This document shows positions 1 through 8,574 of a stretch of 64,000 nucleotides of DNA, one piece after another. The translations under genes and the position numbers were made by a program. Position 1 is the stretch's first letter, and each line of letters begins with the position of its first letter. The stretch covers positions 62,001 to 126,000 of the forward strand of contig NZ_JASNJD010000010.1 of the NCBI RefSeq assembly GCF_030164425.1, given 5' to 3'. The stretch is from Pseudodonghicola flavimaris (lineage in GTDB: Bacteria > Pseudomonadota > Alphaproteobacteria > Rhodobacterales > Rhodobacteraceae). The notes beneath the pieces are model-generated. The model was not told where the DNA came from, made no database searches, and saw only the letters and a program-made list of their open reading frames with translations.

Positions 1-1
1 G

Positions 2-331
2 GCCGGGCTGATCAAGGGCCGCGTCGCCCTGGTGGACCAGACCCGGGCGAATGTACCACTGACCGTCTTCATCGGCGTCAGCACCTCGCGGCACGAGATC
101 GACTGGCTGAAACGGTTCCGCGCCCTGATCGACGAGATCCCCGAGGTGCTCGAAGCCTACCGGCTGACCGGAACGGTGGATTACATCCTCAAGGTGGCGG
201 TGCCGGACATGGCCTCTTACGACGCGGTCTACAAGCGGATGATCGAGCGGCTGGAATTCAGTCAGGTCAACTCGATGATCTCGATGGAGGAACTGAAGTT
301 CACCACCGCGATCCCGACGAAATACCTGTAA
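2..331 (+). CDS. Lrp/AsnC family regulator, C-terminal part (5' truncated by window edge)
   Basis: The reading frame is open from base 2 and codes for 109 residues that match the ligand-sensing RAM (ACT-like) domain of Lrp/AsnC regulators. The usual features are present: a conserved VxVFIGV-type strand, a helix with EIDWLKRF, the segment 'VLEAYRLTGTVDYILKV', and the C-terminal stretch 'MISMEELKFTTAIP'. The DNA-binding helix-turn-helix must lie upstream of the window. An in-frame GTG at 32 is not a plausible start because the domain begins before it. These proteins form oligomers that bind an amino acid and control nearby amino-acid genes. The target here cannot be told. The gene converges on the aldo/keto reductase. 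Confidence 0.85.
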   Translation, partial: AGLIKGRVALVDQTRANVPLTVFIGVSTSRHEIDWLKRFRALIDEIPEVLEAYRLTGTVDYILKVAVPDMASYDAVYKRMIERLEFSQVNSMISMEELKFTTAIPTKYL

Positions 332-344
332 CGTCCGGGATCAT

Positions 345-377
345 GGCCCCGGGCGGCGCGTGCGTCCGCCCGGGGCC
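345..377. terminator. Strong hairpin between convergent genes
   Basis: Perfect 12-bp arms GGCCCCGGGCGG (345-356) and CCGCCCGGGGCC (366-377) enclose a 9-base loop. The hairpin sits between the stop codons of the Lrp-type gene and the aldo/keto reductase gene. There is no T-run on either side, so intrinsic termination is inferred from position and stem stability only. Confidence 0.55.
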
Positions 378-391
378 GGAACACGCCCCGA

Positions 392-1342
392 TCAGGCGCC
401 GGCAGAAGTGAGCTGCCCCATCTCCTCGGCGCTCAGGCGCAGCGTCGCGGCGCGGGCGAAGCTCTCGACCTGGGCGACGCTGGTGGCGCTGGCAATCGGC
501 GCCGTCACCCCGGGCCGGGCCATCACCCAGGCCAGCGCGACCTCTGCCGGCCTGGCACCATGCGTCGCCGCCACCGCCTCCAGCGCGTCCAGAAGCGCCA
601 TGCCCCTGGGGTTCATGTAACTGTGCAGCCGATGCGCCCGGGCGCGGCCCTCCAGATCGGCCTCGCTGCGGTACTTGCCGCTGAGAAAGCCGGAGGCGAG
701 GCTGAAATAGGTCACCACGGCGATGTCGTTGTCGATGCAGAAATCGGCCAGCGCGCCTTCGAACCCGGCCCGGTCATAGAGGTTATATTCCGGTTGCAGC
801 ACCTGATAGGCCGGCAGCCCCTCGCGCTCGGAGACCTCCAGCGCGGCGCCCAGCATCTCCGCATCATAGTTGGAAGCGCCGATCGCCCGAATCTTGCCGG
901 CCTTCAGCAGCTTGTCATAGGCGCCCAAGGTTTCGGCATGGGTGACGGAGGCATCCGGGGTATGGGAGAAATAAAGATCGATGGTCTCGATCCCCAGCCG
1001 GGCCAGGGAATTGTCGACGGCCTTCAGGATCCAGGCCTCAGACAGGCCCTTCTCCTCCGGCCCCAGCTCGAACCCGACCTTGGTGAACAGCGTGATCCGG
1101 TCGCGCATGCCGGGGCGGGCGGCCAGCCATTTGCCCAGCACGCTTTCCGATTCACCGCCCTTATGGCCGGGGGCCCAGGCGGAATAGACATCCGCGGTAT
1201 CGATCGCGTTGAAACCGTGATCGACGAAGGCGTCGAGAATGCGGAAGCTCTCCGCCTCATCCGCGGTCCAGCCGAAGACGTTGCCGCCAAAGACGATCGG
1301 CGCCGTTTTCAGCCCGGTCTTGCCGAGTTGCCTCATCTCCAT
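392..1342 (-). CDS. Aldo/keto reductase
   Basis: A 316-residue NAD(P)H-dependent oxidoreductase of the aldo/keto reductase TIM-barrel superfamily, full length for the family. The catalytic tetrad is readable: Asp48 and Tyr53 in 'NAIDTADVYS', Lys in 'LFTKVGF' and His in 'DLYFSHTPD'. The N-terminal 'MRQLGKTGLKTAPIVFGGNVFGW' type signature and the cofactor-end 'ALAWVMARPGVTAPI' are typical of the YajO/Tas-like AKR group that reduces small aldehydes and ketones. The start at 1342 gives the usual short lead-in to the first strand. It is transcribed as a single gene, and the substrate is unknown. The downstream neighbour is convergent, and the upstream LysR gene reads the same way after a 181-bp gap. 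Confidence 0.9.
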   Translation of the reverse strand: MEMRQLGKTGLKTAPIVFGGNVFGWTADEAESFRILDAFVDHGFNAIDTADVYSAWAPGHKGGESESVLGKWLAARPGMRDRITLFTKVGFELGPEEKGLSEAWILKAVDNSLARLGIETIDLYFSHTPDASVTHAETLGAYDKLLKAGKIRAIGASNYDAEMLGAALEVSEREGLPAYQVLQPEYNLYDRAGFEGALADFCIDNDIAVVTYFSLASGFLSGKYRSEADLEGRARAHRLHSYMNPRGMALLDALEAVAATHGARPAEVALAWVMARPGVTAPIASATSVAQVESFARAATLRLSAEEMGQLTSAGA

Positions 1343-1523
1343 TTCGATTCTCCTTGCCTTTCAAAGCCTTGTCCCGGCGACCTTTGCATATGTCCCGGAA
1401 CCGTCCGGGCAAGACATGCAGCCCGCGCCGCCGAAGGCAAGCCCGCAGGCCGAAATCCACCCCCGGTGCCCTGCCCCTTGCCCGCCAATGCGGCACCCGC
1501 CCCCGGACCTCCCGGTCGAAGTT

Positions 1524-2441
1524 TCAGTCGATGTTTCCATCCCCGGCGGGTTCGGTCGGGGCGCTGTCGCGTGCCAGCCGCAAGAAAGCCTCCGCCGCCG
1601 GCGACAGATCGTGGCGCGCCCGGATGTATTGCAGGAACCGGCGGCGGCTGGCCGGCCCGTCGAAGGACAGGAACCTGAGCCCGAAGACGCCGGAGAAAAG
1701 GCCGGCATAGGCCGGCGCCACGGTGACGAAATCCTCCGTCCCGATCAGTGCCATGGCGCTCATCAGCCCCAGCACCCGCATGTCCTGCGCCCCCGGCATG
1801 CTGCGGGTGCCCAGAAGCGCGCGATGCAGCACCTCGCTGAAATCGTCCGAGTAATTGATCCAGCGCGACTGTTCGAGATCCTCCAGCGCCGGACGGCACC
1901 CGGAAACGGCCAGCCGCGATCCCGCCGAGACCACCAGCCGCATCGGCACCTCCCAGAGGAATTCCGCCGAGACGCCGTTGATCAGCGGCCGTTCCGGCCC
2001 GATGCCGATTTCCGCATCGCCGCGGGCCACCACCTCGATCACCCCATCGCCGGCGCTTTCCAGCACCGTGACCTCGACATCCGGGTACAGCGCGCGAAAC
2101 CGCCCCAGAACAGGTGGCAGCCAGCAACAGCCCAGCATCTGCGGCACCGCCAGCCGGAGATGCCCGCGCTGCAGAGACCGCAGATCGGCGGCGGAATCGT
2201 CGATGTTCTGCAGATCCGACAGCACCCGCATCACCGTCGGCCGGATTTGGGTGCCGAATTCGGTCAGCCGCGCGCCACGCCCGGTGCGCACGAACAACGG
2301 TACCTTCAGCTCTTCCTCGAACTGGCGGATCAGCATGCTGACGGCGGATTGCGTCAGGTTCAGACGCTCCGCCGCGCCAGTGAAGCTGGCAGCATCCGCC
2401 ACCGCCCGAAAGGCCCGCAACTGGCGCAGAGAGACAGGCAT
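1524..2441 (-). CDS. LysR family transcriptional regulator
   Basis: A 305-residue LysR-type regulator. The N-terminal winged helix-turn-helix is classical (residues about 1-65, 'LRQLRAFRAVADAASFTGAAERLNLTQSAVS' region). It is followed by a two-lobe periplasmic-binding-like effector domain with the 'GHLRLAVPQ' entry strand. The gene diverges from the D-amino-acid dehydrogenase and tctCBA genes across a 101-bp AT-rich gap (2442-2542). That is the standard LysR arrangement for autoregulation and activation of the divergent operon. The most likely effector is the compound imported by the TctCBA system. This assignment rests on position only. Confidence 0.9.
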   Translation of the reverse strand: MPVSLRQLRAFRAVADAASFTGAAERLNLTQSAVSMLIRQFEEELKVPLFVRTGRGARLTEFGTQIRPTVMRVLSDLQNIDDSAADLRSLQRGHLRLAVPQMLGCCWLPPVLGRFRALYPDVEVTVLESAGDGVIEVVARGDAEIGIGPERPLINGVSAEFLWEVPMRLVVSAGSRLAVSGCRPALEDLEQSRWINYSDDFSEVLHRALLGTRSMPGAQDMRVLGLMSAMALIGTEDFVTVAPAYAGLFSGVFGLRFLSFDGPASRRRFLQYIRARHDLSPAAEAFLRLARDSAPTEPAGDGNID

Positions 2442-2542
2442 CAGAAAACCTTATGAGAGATTAAATTCATTTCGTTTGTATTATTTTACGCGGAGCCGGA
2501 CAATCGTTTCAAAGACCAACAGGGAAACGACCGGACACCGGC
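2442..2542. promoter_or_regulatory. Divergent promoter region, LysR gene / dadA-tctCBA
   Basis: This 101-bp gap between divergent start codons contains an AT-rich core (about 2455-2490) that stands out from the GC-rich surroundings. LysR regulators normally bind such divergent gaps. No clean inverted repeat could be picked out by eye, so no operator is placed. A purine-rich AGGGAAACGA lies about 15 bases before the dadA-like ATG, giving only a weak ribosome-binding site. Confidence 0.5.
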
Positions 2543-3790
2543 ATGCATATCGGAATCATCGGCACCGGCGTCGTCGGCGCGGCAACGGCCGCCTGGCTGC
2601 AGCGCGACGGCCACAGTGTCACCTTCTTCGACCCGAAGGAGGCCGGCGAGGCCTGTTCCTTCGGCAACGCCGGATCGCTGTCCCCCAGCGCGGTGCTGCC
2701 CGTGGCCATGCCCGGCATGTGGAAACGGGTTCCGAAATGGCTGCTCGACCCGGATGGGCCGCTGGTGATCCGCAGCCATTACCTGCCCACCGTCCTGCCC
2801 TGGCTGATGCGATTCCTGCGTTATGCCAACGAACGGGAGGTCACCCGGATCGCCACCGCGATGCGCGGCCTGCTGGCGCCGGTCTTCGATGCCTATACGC
2901 CGCTGCTGCAACGCGCCGGGGCAATGTCGCTGATGCGGCAGAACGGCTGTCTCTATGTCTATTCCTCGCGCGCATCGGCGCAGAAATGGTCCTGGGGCGC
3001 CAACCTGCGCCGCAGCCTGGGTGTCGAGATGCAGGAGTTGGAGGCCGAAGAGCTGTTCGAACTGGAGCCCGATCTGCGCGGCTCGTTCGGCTTCGGCCAA
3101 TTCGCCCCCGACAACGGCTCAACCCCCGACCCTTCGGCGCTGGTCAAGGCGATCTACGGCCAGGCGCTGACCGATGGCGCCAGCCACATCCGCGCCCGCG
3201 TCACCGGGTTTCGCAAGACCGGCTCCCGTGTCGATGCGCTGCGGCTGGACGACGGCCGCGAGGTGGCGGTGGATGCGGTGGTGATCGCCGCCGGCGCCTG
3301 GTCTGGGCAGCTGACCCGGATGCTGGGCGCCAGGGTTCCGCTGGAAAGCCAGCGCGGCTATCACGTCACCGTCACCGATCCCGGTGTCACCCTCAATCGC
3401 AACGTGATGGCGGTGGAGCAGAATATCATGGTCAACCCGATGTCGATGGGGCTGAGGCTGGCCGGCACGGTGGAACTGGCCGGGCTGAAGGCGGCGCCGA
3501 ACTATGCCCGGGCCGAGTCGCTTCTGACCGTGGGGCGCACGATGTTTCCGAAGATGCGCCCAGACCCGCATACCGTCTGGATGGGGCACCGTCCCTGCAT
3601 GCCCGATTCCATGCCGGTGATCGGCCGGGCGCCGAAGGTCGAAAACGCCTGGCTCGGCTTCGGCCATGGCCATGTCGGCATGTGCGGCGGCGCCACCACC
3701 GGGCGCGAGCTGGCCAATCTGATCTCCGGACGCGCGGCGCAGGTCGATCTCAGCGCCTTCGCCCCCGACCGCTTCGGCCTGTTGCCATGA
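2543..3790 (+). CDS. dadA: FAD-dependent D-amino-acid dehydrogenase-like oxidoreductase
   Basis: A 415-residue member of the DAO/DadA family of FAD enzymes that oxidise the C-N bond of (D-)amino acids to imino acids and pass electrons to the respiratory chain. It opens with the dinucleotide-binding fold (GTGVVG, residues 7-12) and has 'SFGNAGSLSPSA' near residue 50, the DadA-type 'GNAG' flavin motif. The C-terminal 'GRAPKVENAWLGFGHGHVGMCGG' region matches the FAD-closing motif of the family. It precedes tctC by 73 bp on the same strand and is probably co-transcribed with tctCBA under the divergent LysR gene. That suggests that the imported compound is an amine or amino-acid-like acid. Substrate unknown. 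Other DadA-type genes lie at 57247-58491 and at the right edge. Confidence 0.85.
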   Translation: MHIGIIGTGVVGAATAAWLQRDGHSVTFFDPKEAGEACSFGNAGSLSPSAVLPVAMPGMWKRVPKWLLDPDGPLVIRSHYLPTVLPWLMRFLRYANEREVTRIATAMRGLLAPVFDAYTPLLQRAGAMSLMRQNGCLYVYSSRASAQKWSWGANLRRSLGVEMQELEAEELFELEPDLRGSFGFGQFAPDNGSTPDPSALVKAIYGQALTDGASHIRARVTGFRKTGSRVDALRLDDGREVAVDAVVIAAGAWSGQLTRMLGARVPLESQRGYHVTVTDPGVTLNRNVMAVEQNIMVNPMSMGLRLAGTVELAGLKAAPNYARAESLLTVGRTMFPKMRPDPHTVWMGHRPCMPDSMPVIGRAPKVENAWLGFGHGHVGMCGGATTGRELANLISGRAAQVDLSAFAPDRFGLLP

Positions 3791-3863
3791 CCGGCGCCGA
3801 GATGACTGAATACCCAGAAGGCCCGCAAAAGGGTCGATTTCCAGCAGAAACGGAGGTTTCGAA

Positions 3864-4847
3864 ATGCGTAGACACTTTCTGAAAGGGCTTGGCGCAGCAG
3901 CGCTGGCGCTGACCACCGGGCTCGGCCCCTCGGCGGTCCTGGCCGCCGACAGCTATCCCGACAAGCCGATCACCATCGTGGTGCCCTTCCCGCCCGGCGG
4001 CTCGACCGACCTGCTGGCCCGCAAGATCGGCGAGGCGATTTCCGGCCCGCTCGGCCAGCCGGTGGCGGTGGAGAACCGCGGCGGCGCCGGCGGCACCGTC
4101 GGCGCCAACTATGTCGCCAAATCCGATCCCGACGGCTACACCCTGCTGATGGGCGTCACCGGCTCCAACGCGATCAGCGCGGCGCTGCGCGACGACCTGC
4201 CCTACAGCCCCACCGCCGATTTCGATCCGGTCAGCATCGTGATCTCCTCGCCGCTGGTGCTGGTGGTCAATTCCGAGAGCGATTTCAAGTCGGTCGAAGA
4301 CGTGATCGCCTATGCCAAAGCGAACCCCGACACCTTCACCCACGGCACCCCCGGCGTCGGCACCTCGATGCATATGGCCGGCGAGCTGTTCGCTCTGGAA
4401 TCCGGCACCAAGCTGGTCCACGTCCCCTACAAGGGCTCGGCCGCGGCGCTGCAGGATCTGCTGGGCGGCCGGATCGACGCCATGTTCGGCGACATCCTGG
4501 TGACCTCCGAATACATCAACTCCGGCCGACTGCGCGCGCTCGGCGTTACCGGCACCCAGGAGCACTATCTGCTCAAGGACGTGCCGACCATCGCCGAGGC
4601 CGGCCTGCCCGGCTATGCCGCCTTCTCCTGGCAGGGGGTTTTCGCCCCGGCCGGTACGCCGCCCGAAGTGCTCGACAAGCTTTACGCTGCCATCGACGCG
4701 GCGCTGAAAACCGATGAGCTGCAGGCGATCTTCAAGGAGCGCGGCTTCCTGGTCGAAGGCATGCCGCCTGCGAAATCCAAGGCTTTCATCGCCGCCGAGG
4801 TCGAGAAATGGACCGGCGTTGTCGACGCGGCGGGGCTGAAGAAGTAA
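3864..4847 (+). CDS. tctC: Tripartite tricarboxylate transporter (TTT) substrate-binding protein
   Basis: A 327-residue periplasmic binding protein of the Bug/TctC family. After the export signal the diagnostic start of the mature protein is present ('YPDKPITIVVPFPPGGSTD'), followed by 'GTPGVGTSMHMAGELF' and 'VPYKGSAAALQDLLGGRID', the loops that hold the ligand carboxylate. The signal has consecutive arginines (R2-R3-H-F-L-K), so it may use the Tat route. A CGGAGG ribosome-binding site stands 7 bases before the ATG. It captures a carboxylated solute for TctB/TctA. A terminator-like hairpin directly follows, which should raise its level relative to the membrane subunits. Confidence 0.93.
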   Translation: MRRHFLKGLGAAALALTTGLGPSAVLAADSYPDKPITIVVPFPPGGSTDLLARKIGEAISGPLGQPVAVENRGGAGGTVGANYVAKSDPDGYTLLMGVTGSNAISAALRDDLPYSPTADFDPVSIVISSPLVLVVNSESDFKSVEDVIAYAKANPDTFTHGTPGVGTSMHMAGELFALESGTKLVHVPYKGSAAALQDLLGGRIDAMFGDILVTSEYINSGRLRALGVTGTQEHYLLKDVPTIAEAGLPGYAAFSWQGVFAPAGTPPEVLDKLYAAIDAALKTDELQAIFKERGFLVEGMPPAKSKAFIAAEVEKWTGVVDAAGLKK

Positions 4848-4861
4848 CACTCCCCGACTGA

Positions 4862-4902
4862 GGGCCCGGCCCCGTCTTCGGGCGGACCGGGCCCGCCTTT
4901 TT
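4862..4902 (+). terminator. Hairpin with T-run between tctC and tctB (partial terminator)
   Basis: Arms GGGCCCGG (4862-4869) and CCGGGCCC (4887-4894) are followed by GCCTTTTT. This is a proper intrinsic-terminator shape inside what is otherwise one operon. It probably lets only part of transcription continue into tctB-tctA, so the binding protein is made in excess. Confidence 0.7.
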
Positions 4903-4954
4903 CGATATCGTCCACCGCGATCTCCCTCCCCGAGTGCGCATCGGAGCGCCGCCC

Positions 4955-5410
4955 GTGATCAAATCCTCTCTCCTCTCCTATCTGCCCGGTGCCGTCGTCG
5001 TGCTGGGCGGCCTCCTGTTCGCGCTCGGCGCCGCAAGCTATCCGCTGGGCACGCTGCTGCGCCCCGGCCCGGGGTTCTTCCCGATGGTGATCGGCGTCGC
5101 GCTGGCGCTGATGGGGCTCGGGGTGCTGGCGGAAACCCGGCGCAGCCGCGCCGCCGCCGGCGCCGCGGACGAGCCCTTCGCCTGGCGCGCGGTCCTCTTC
5201 ACCGTGGCCAGCGTTCTGGTCTTCGCCTTCAGCGTCGAGCGGATCGGTTATGTTCCCGCCGCGCTGCTGCTGATCGCCATCGCCGGCCTGGCCGAACGCC
5301 GCAGTGACTGGCCAGCCCTGTTACTGGTGGCGCTGTTCATGGCGGTCTTCGGCACGCTGGTGTTCATCTGGGGCCTTGGCCTGCCCCTCAAAGCCGTCGG
5401 AGCGTCGTGA
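4955..5410 (+). CDS. tctB: TTT transporter small membrane subunit
   Basis: A 151-residue membrane protein of the TctB family with about four hydrophobic segments. The GTG at 4955 is preferred over the in-frame GTG at 4934 because GGAG (4943-4946) lies 8 bases before it and the first membrane segment follows directly. The conserved 'GPGFFPMVIGVALALMGLGVL' region (split here as 'LRPGPGFFPMV' and the adjoining helix) is the family hallmark. TctB is the poorly conserved partner that pairs with TctA in a Na+ or H+ driven symporter. It ends in a TGATG overlap with tctA, implying translational coupling. Confidence 0.88.
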   Translation: MIKSSLLSYLPGAVVVLGGLLFALGAASYPLGTLLRPGPGFFPMVIGVALALMGLGVLAETRRSRAAAGAADEPFAWRAVLFTVASVLVFAFSVERIGYVPAALLLIAIAGLAERRSDWPALLLVALFMAVFGTLVFIWGLGLPLKAVGAS

Positions 5411-6933
5411 TGGATTTGCTGCAGGGCATCGAAACCGGTATTCTGACCGCCTTCACCTGGCATGCGCTGATGTATTGCTTCATCGGCGTCAGCGTCGGCA
5501 CCTTCGTCGGAGTGCTGCCGGGGATCGGCGCGCTGGCGGCGATCTCCCTGGCGCTGCCGCTGACCTATTACCTCGACCCCACCGACGCGCTGATCATGCT
5601 GGCAGGCATCTTCTACGGCGCGCAATACGGCGGCTCCACTGCCTCGATCCTGCTGAACCTACCCGGCACCGCCACCGCCGCGATCACCTGCCTGGACGGC
5701 TATCCGATGGCGCGGCAGGGAAAGGCGCCGCTGGCGATCTTCGTCACCGCCATCAACAGCTTCGTCGGCTCCTCCATCGCCATCGTTCTGGTGATGGGCT
5801 TCGCCCCGCTGATCGCGGAATTCGCGCTGGAATTCGGGGCGGAGGATTATTTCGCGGTGATCCTGCTGGGGCTTGTCGCCGCCTCGACCATGACCCTGGG
5901 CTCGCCCTTCAAGGCGCTGGCGATGGTGGTCTTCGGGCTGGCGCTGGGGATGGTGGGCACGGATGTGAACACCGGCCAGTTCCGCTTCACCTTCGGCGCC
6001 TTCGAGCTGGCCGATGGCTTCAGCCTGGTGGCTGTCGCCATGGGCCTTTTCGGCGTGGCCGAGATCATCGCCAACATCGGCCAGCCGCAGGGGGTGCTGC
6101 AGAAGGTCGGCCGCATCCGTTTCACCGACATGCTGCCCACCCGATCCGAGTGGAAGCAGATCGCCTGGCCGACGCTGCGCGGCTCTGCCATCGGCTCGTT
6201 CATCGGGGCGCTGCCCGGCACCGGCCCCGGCATCGCCTCGCTGATGGCCTATGCCACCGAAATGCGGCTGTCGAAGACACCGGAGAAATTCGGCAAGGGC
6301 GCGCTGGAGGGGATCTCCGCCCCCGAAGCCGCCAACAACGCCTCCGTTCAGGCCGCCTTCATCCCCACCCTCAGCCTCGGCATTCCAGGCGATGCGGTGG
6401 TTGCAGTGTTGATGGGGGCAATGATCCTGCACGGCATCACGCCCGGCCCGAACCTGATCAACGACCAGCCGCAGATGTTCTGGGGGCTGATCATCAGCTT
6501 CTGGGTTGGCAACCTGCTGCTGCTGGTTCTGAACATCCCGCTGATCGGGCTCTGGGTCAAACTGCTGAGCATCCCCTATCACCTGCTCTATCCGGGCATC
6601 CTGATCTTCATCTGCCTCGGCGTCTATTCTGCCGACAACAATGTCTTCGATATCTTCGTGGTGCTGGGCTTCGGCATCCTCGGCTATCTGATGCGGCGCA
6701 CCGGCTTTCCCGCCACGCCGGTTCTGCTGGGCTTCATCCTGGGCCCGATCCTGGAGGAGAACTTCCGCCGCGCCATGCTACTGTCGAAAGGCGATCTGAT
6801 GGTGTTCTTCGAAAGCCCGATCAGCGCCACCTTCATGGGGCTGAGCCTGCTGTTCATCGCCTCGGTCTTCATGCCGGGGCTGCGGGCGCGGCTGGCGCGG
6901 CGCAGCCCGAAGTTTTCGGAAGACGACGACTGA
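5410..6933 (+). CDS. tctA: TTT transporter large permease subunit
   Basis: A 507-residue polytopic membrane protein of the TctA family with about 11-12 hydrophobic segments. The conserved signatures are visible: 'GVLPGIGALAAISLALPLTY' and 'FYGAQYGGSTASILLNLPG' in the first half and the mirrored 'GALPGTGPGIASLMAYATE' in the second half. This reflects the internal duplication of the family. The ATG at 5410 overlaps the tctB stop and has CGGAG 7 bases upstream. The preceding GTG (5407) would add one residue only. It forms the translocation path for the solute delivered by TctC. A bidirectional terminator follows. Confidence 0.95.
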   Translation: MDLLQGIETGILTAFTWHALMYCFIGVSVGTFVGVLPGIGALAAISLALPLTYYLDPTDALIMLAGIFYGAQYGGSTASILLNLPGTATAAITCLDGYPMARQGKAPLAIFVTAINSFVGSSIAIVLVMGFAPLIAEFALEFGAEDYFAVILLGLVAASTMTLGSPFKALAMVVFGLALGMVGTDVNTGQFRFTFGAFELADGFSLVAVAMGLFGVAEIIANIGQPQGVLQKVGRIRFTDMLPTRSEWKQIAWPTLRGSAIGSFIGALPGTGPGIASLMAYATEMRLSKTPEKFGKGALEGISAPEAANNASVQAAFIPTLSLGIPGDAVVAVLMGAMILHGITPGPNLINDQPQMFWGLIISFWVGNLLLLVLNIPLIGLWVKLLSIPYHLLYPGILIFICLGVYSADNNVFDIFVVLGFGILGYLMRRTGFPATPVLLGFILGPILEENFRRAMLLSKGDLMVFFESPISATFMGLSLLFIASVFMPGLRARLARRSPKFSEDDD

Positions 6934-6973
6934 GACTTCGGCAGGCGCCCCCATCCGCCCGCCGATCCCCCTC

Positions 6974-7008
6974 AGGGCCCCGCATCCATCCCGGTGCGGG
7001 GCCTTTTT
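6974..7008. terminator. Intrinsic terminator between tctA and hyuB
   Basis: Arms GGCCCCGCA (6976-6984) and TGCGGGGCC (6995-7003) are followed by five T on the plus strand. It ends the tctCBA operon. The hairpin may also serve the converging hyu operon, which stops at 7012. Confidence 0.85.
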
Positions 7009-7011
7009 CAC

Positions 7012-8574
7012 CTACTCCAGCGTACCGTAGCCGGCGCCGCCCGAGCTTTCGATCACCAGCCGGTCGCCCCGGTCGAGCGTTACCGCCGAGCGCGCGGTCA
7101 GTTCGATCCGCTCGCCCCCCTTGCGGATCACCGTCGCCGCCGAGCCCCGGGGCGAACCGCCGCCGCGCGCCCCCCGGGCCACCCGGGCAAAGCGTTCGCC
7201 GCGGATCGAGGCGGCGATGCCATCGGTCAGCGCCTCGTATTCCCGCCGGGCCCCGTCGCCGCCACGGAACCGCCCCGCCCCGCCGGAGCCGCGCCGGCGC
7301 TCGGCCGAGATCAACCGCATCGGCACCATGGCTTCCAGCGATTCCGCCGAGATGTTCATCGCATTGCCGACGTCGGTGGAAATCGCCGCGGCACCATCCG
7401 CATGCGGGCCGCCCCCAGCACCGCCGGCGACGATCTCGGTCGACAGAAACGGGGTGCCGTCGTCATCCACCCCGGAAAAGGCGATCACATAGGACATGCC
7501 AGAATTGGCCGCCGGCATCCGCGCGCCATCGGCCTCGGCCAGCGCCTGCAGGACCGCGGAGGTGATGCAGCGCACCATGTTCATCCGGGCGTTCACCGCA
7601 GCCGGCGGGCTGGCGTTCACCACGCTGGCCTCCGGCAGCTTCAACTCGATCCGCCGCAGGATGCCACCGTTTCTCAACGCCGCCTCTCCCAGCAGCGTCA
7701 GCAACCCGTAGAACACCGCCGACAAGGGTCCGGAGCGGACGCAGTTCACCGGCGCCCGGACCTGAGGCGAGGAGCCGGCGAAGTCGGCGATCAGCCGGCC
7801 GTCGGAAAATCGGATCGCCACCTCGGCCGCGCAGGGGCCGAGCTCTGGCACCGGGTCGAGCGCATCGGCGCCGCGGAACGGTCCCGCCGCCAGGGCGGAA
7901 AGCTGGTCGATCGTCTCCGCCTCGGCCCGGTCCAGCAACGCTCCGATCGCCGCGAGGAAGCCATCGGTGCCGAAATCCGCCGCCAGCCGGCGCAGGCCGA
8001 TCGCGGCGCTGTGGCCGGCGGCCAGCTGGGTTTCCAGATCGCCGACCACCACATCCGGCGCGCGGGAGGCGAAGCGGATCAGGTTTTCGAACTCGCGCCC
8101 GAAGGCACCGCCCTGCCCGGCCCGCATCGGCGGCAGCCTGAGCCCTTCGTGATAGATCTCGGTGGCGTCCGGCGGCACCGATCCCGGCCGGGTGCCGCCG
8201 ATGTCCTGATGGTGCAGCAGGCTGGCCGTCATGGCGATCAGCCGGTCGCCCTCGAACACCGGCTGGACCACCGCAATATCGGGCAGATGGGTGCCGCCCG
8301 AAAACGGATCGTTGGTGACGAAGATATCGCCGGGTCGCATGCTGTCGGCAGGGTAGTCGCGCAGGATCGCCCCCACTGCGCCGGGCAAGGCGCCCAGGAG
8401 CAGCGGGATCGCCTCGGCCAGGGCCAGCAGCTCGCCCCCCGGGGTGAACAGCGCGCAGGAGGTATCGGCGCCCTCGCGCACCACCGGCGAGACGGCGCAG
8501 CGCAACAGCGTTTGCTGCATGGTTTCGGCCAGACCGTCGAGCCGCAGTTGCAGGATGATCAGGGGATCGGTCAT
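7012..8574 (-). CDS. hyuB: Hydantoinase/oxoprolinase subunit B (HyuB family)
   Basis: A 520-residue HyuB-type subunit, near the usual family length. Conserved stretches are intact: 'ADTSCALFTPGGELLA', 'NDPFSGGTHLPD' and 'LLHHQDIGG' (histidine and aspartate positions assigned to metal binding in acetone carboxylase and hydantoinase relatives), and a glycine-rich C-terminal region with 'GGAGGGPHADG'. With HyuA it would open a cyclic imide or lactam such as hydantoin or 5-oxoproline at the cost of ATP. The ATG at 8574 is chosen because it overlaps the hyuA stop as ATGA and has AAGGAG upstream. A longer frame exists but overlaps hyuA more. Confidence 0.9.
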   Translation of the reverse strand: MTDPLIILQLRLDGLAETMQQTLLRCAVSPVVREGADTSCALFTPGGELLALAEAIPLLLGALPGAVGAILRDYPADSMRPGDIFVTNDPFSGGTHLPDIAVVQPVFEGDRLIAMTASLLHHQDIGGTRPGSVPPDATEIYHEGLRLPPMRAGQGGAFGREFENLIRFASRAPDVVVGDLETQLAAGHSAAIGLRRLAADFGTDGFLAAIGALLDRAEAETIDQLSALAAGPFRGADALDPVPELGPCAAEVAIRFSDGRLIADFAGSSPQVRAPVNCVRSGPLSAVFYGLLTLLGEAALRNGGILRRIELKLPEASVVNASPPAAVNARMNMVRCITSAVLQALAEADGARMPAANSGMSYVIAFSGVDDDGTPFLSTEIVAGGAGGGPHADGAAAISTDVGNAMNISAESLEAMVPMRLISAERRRGSGGAGRFRGGDGARREYEALTDGIAASIRGERFARVARGARGGGSPRGSAATVIRKGGERIELTARSAVTLDRGDRLVIESSGGAGYGTLE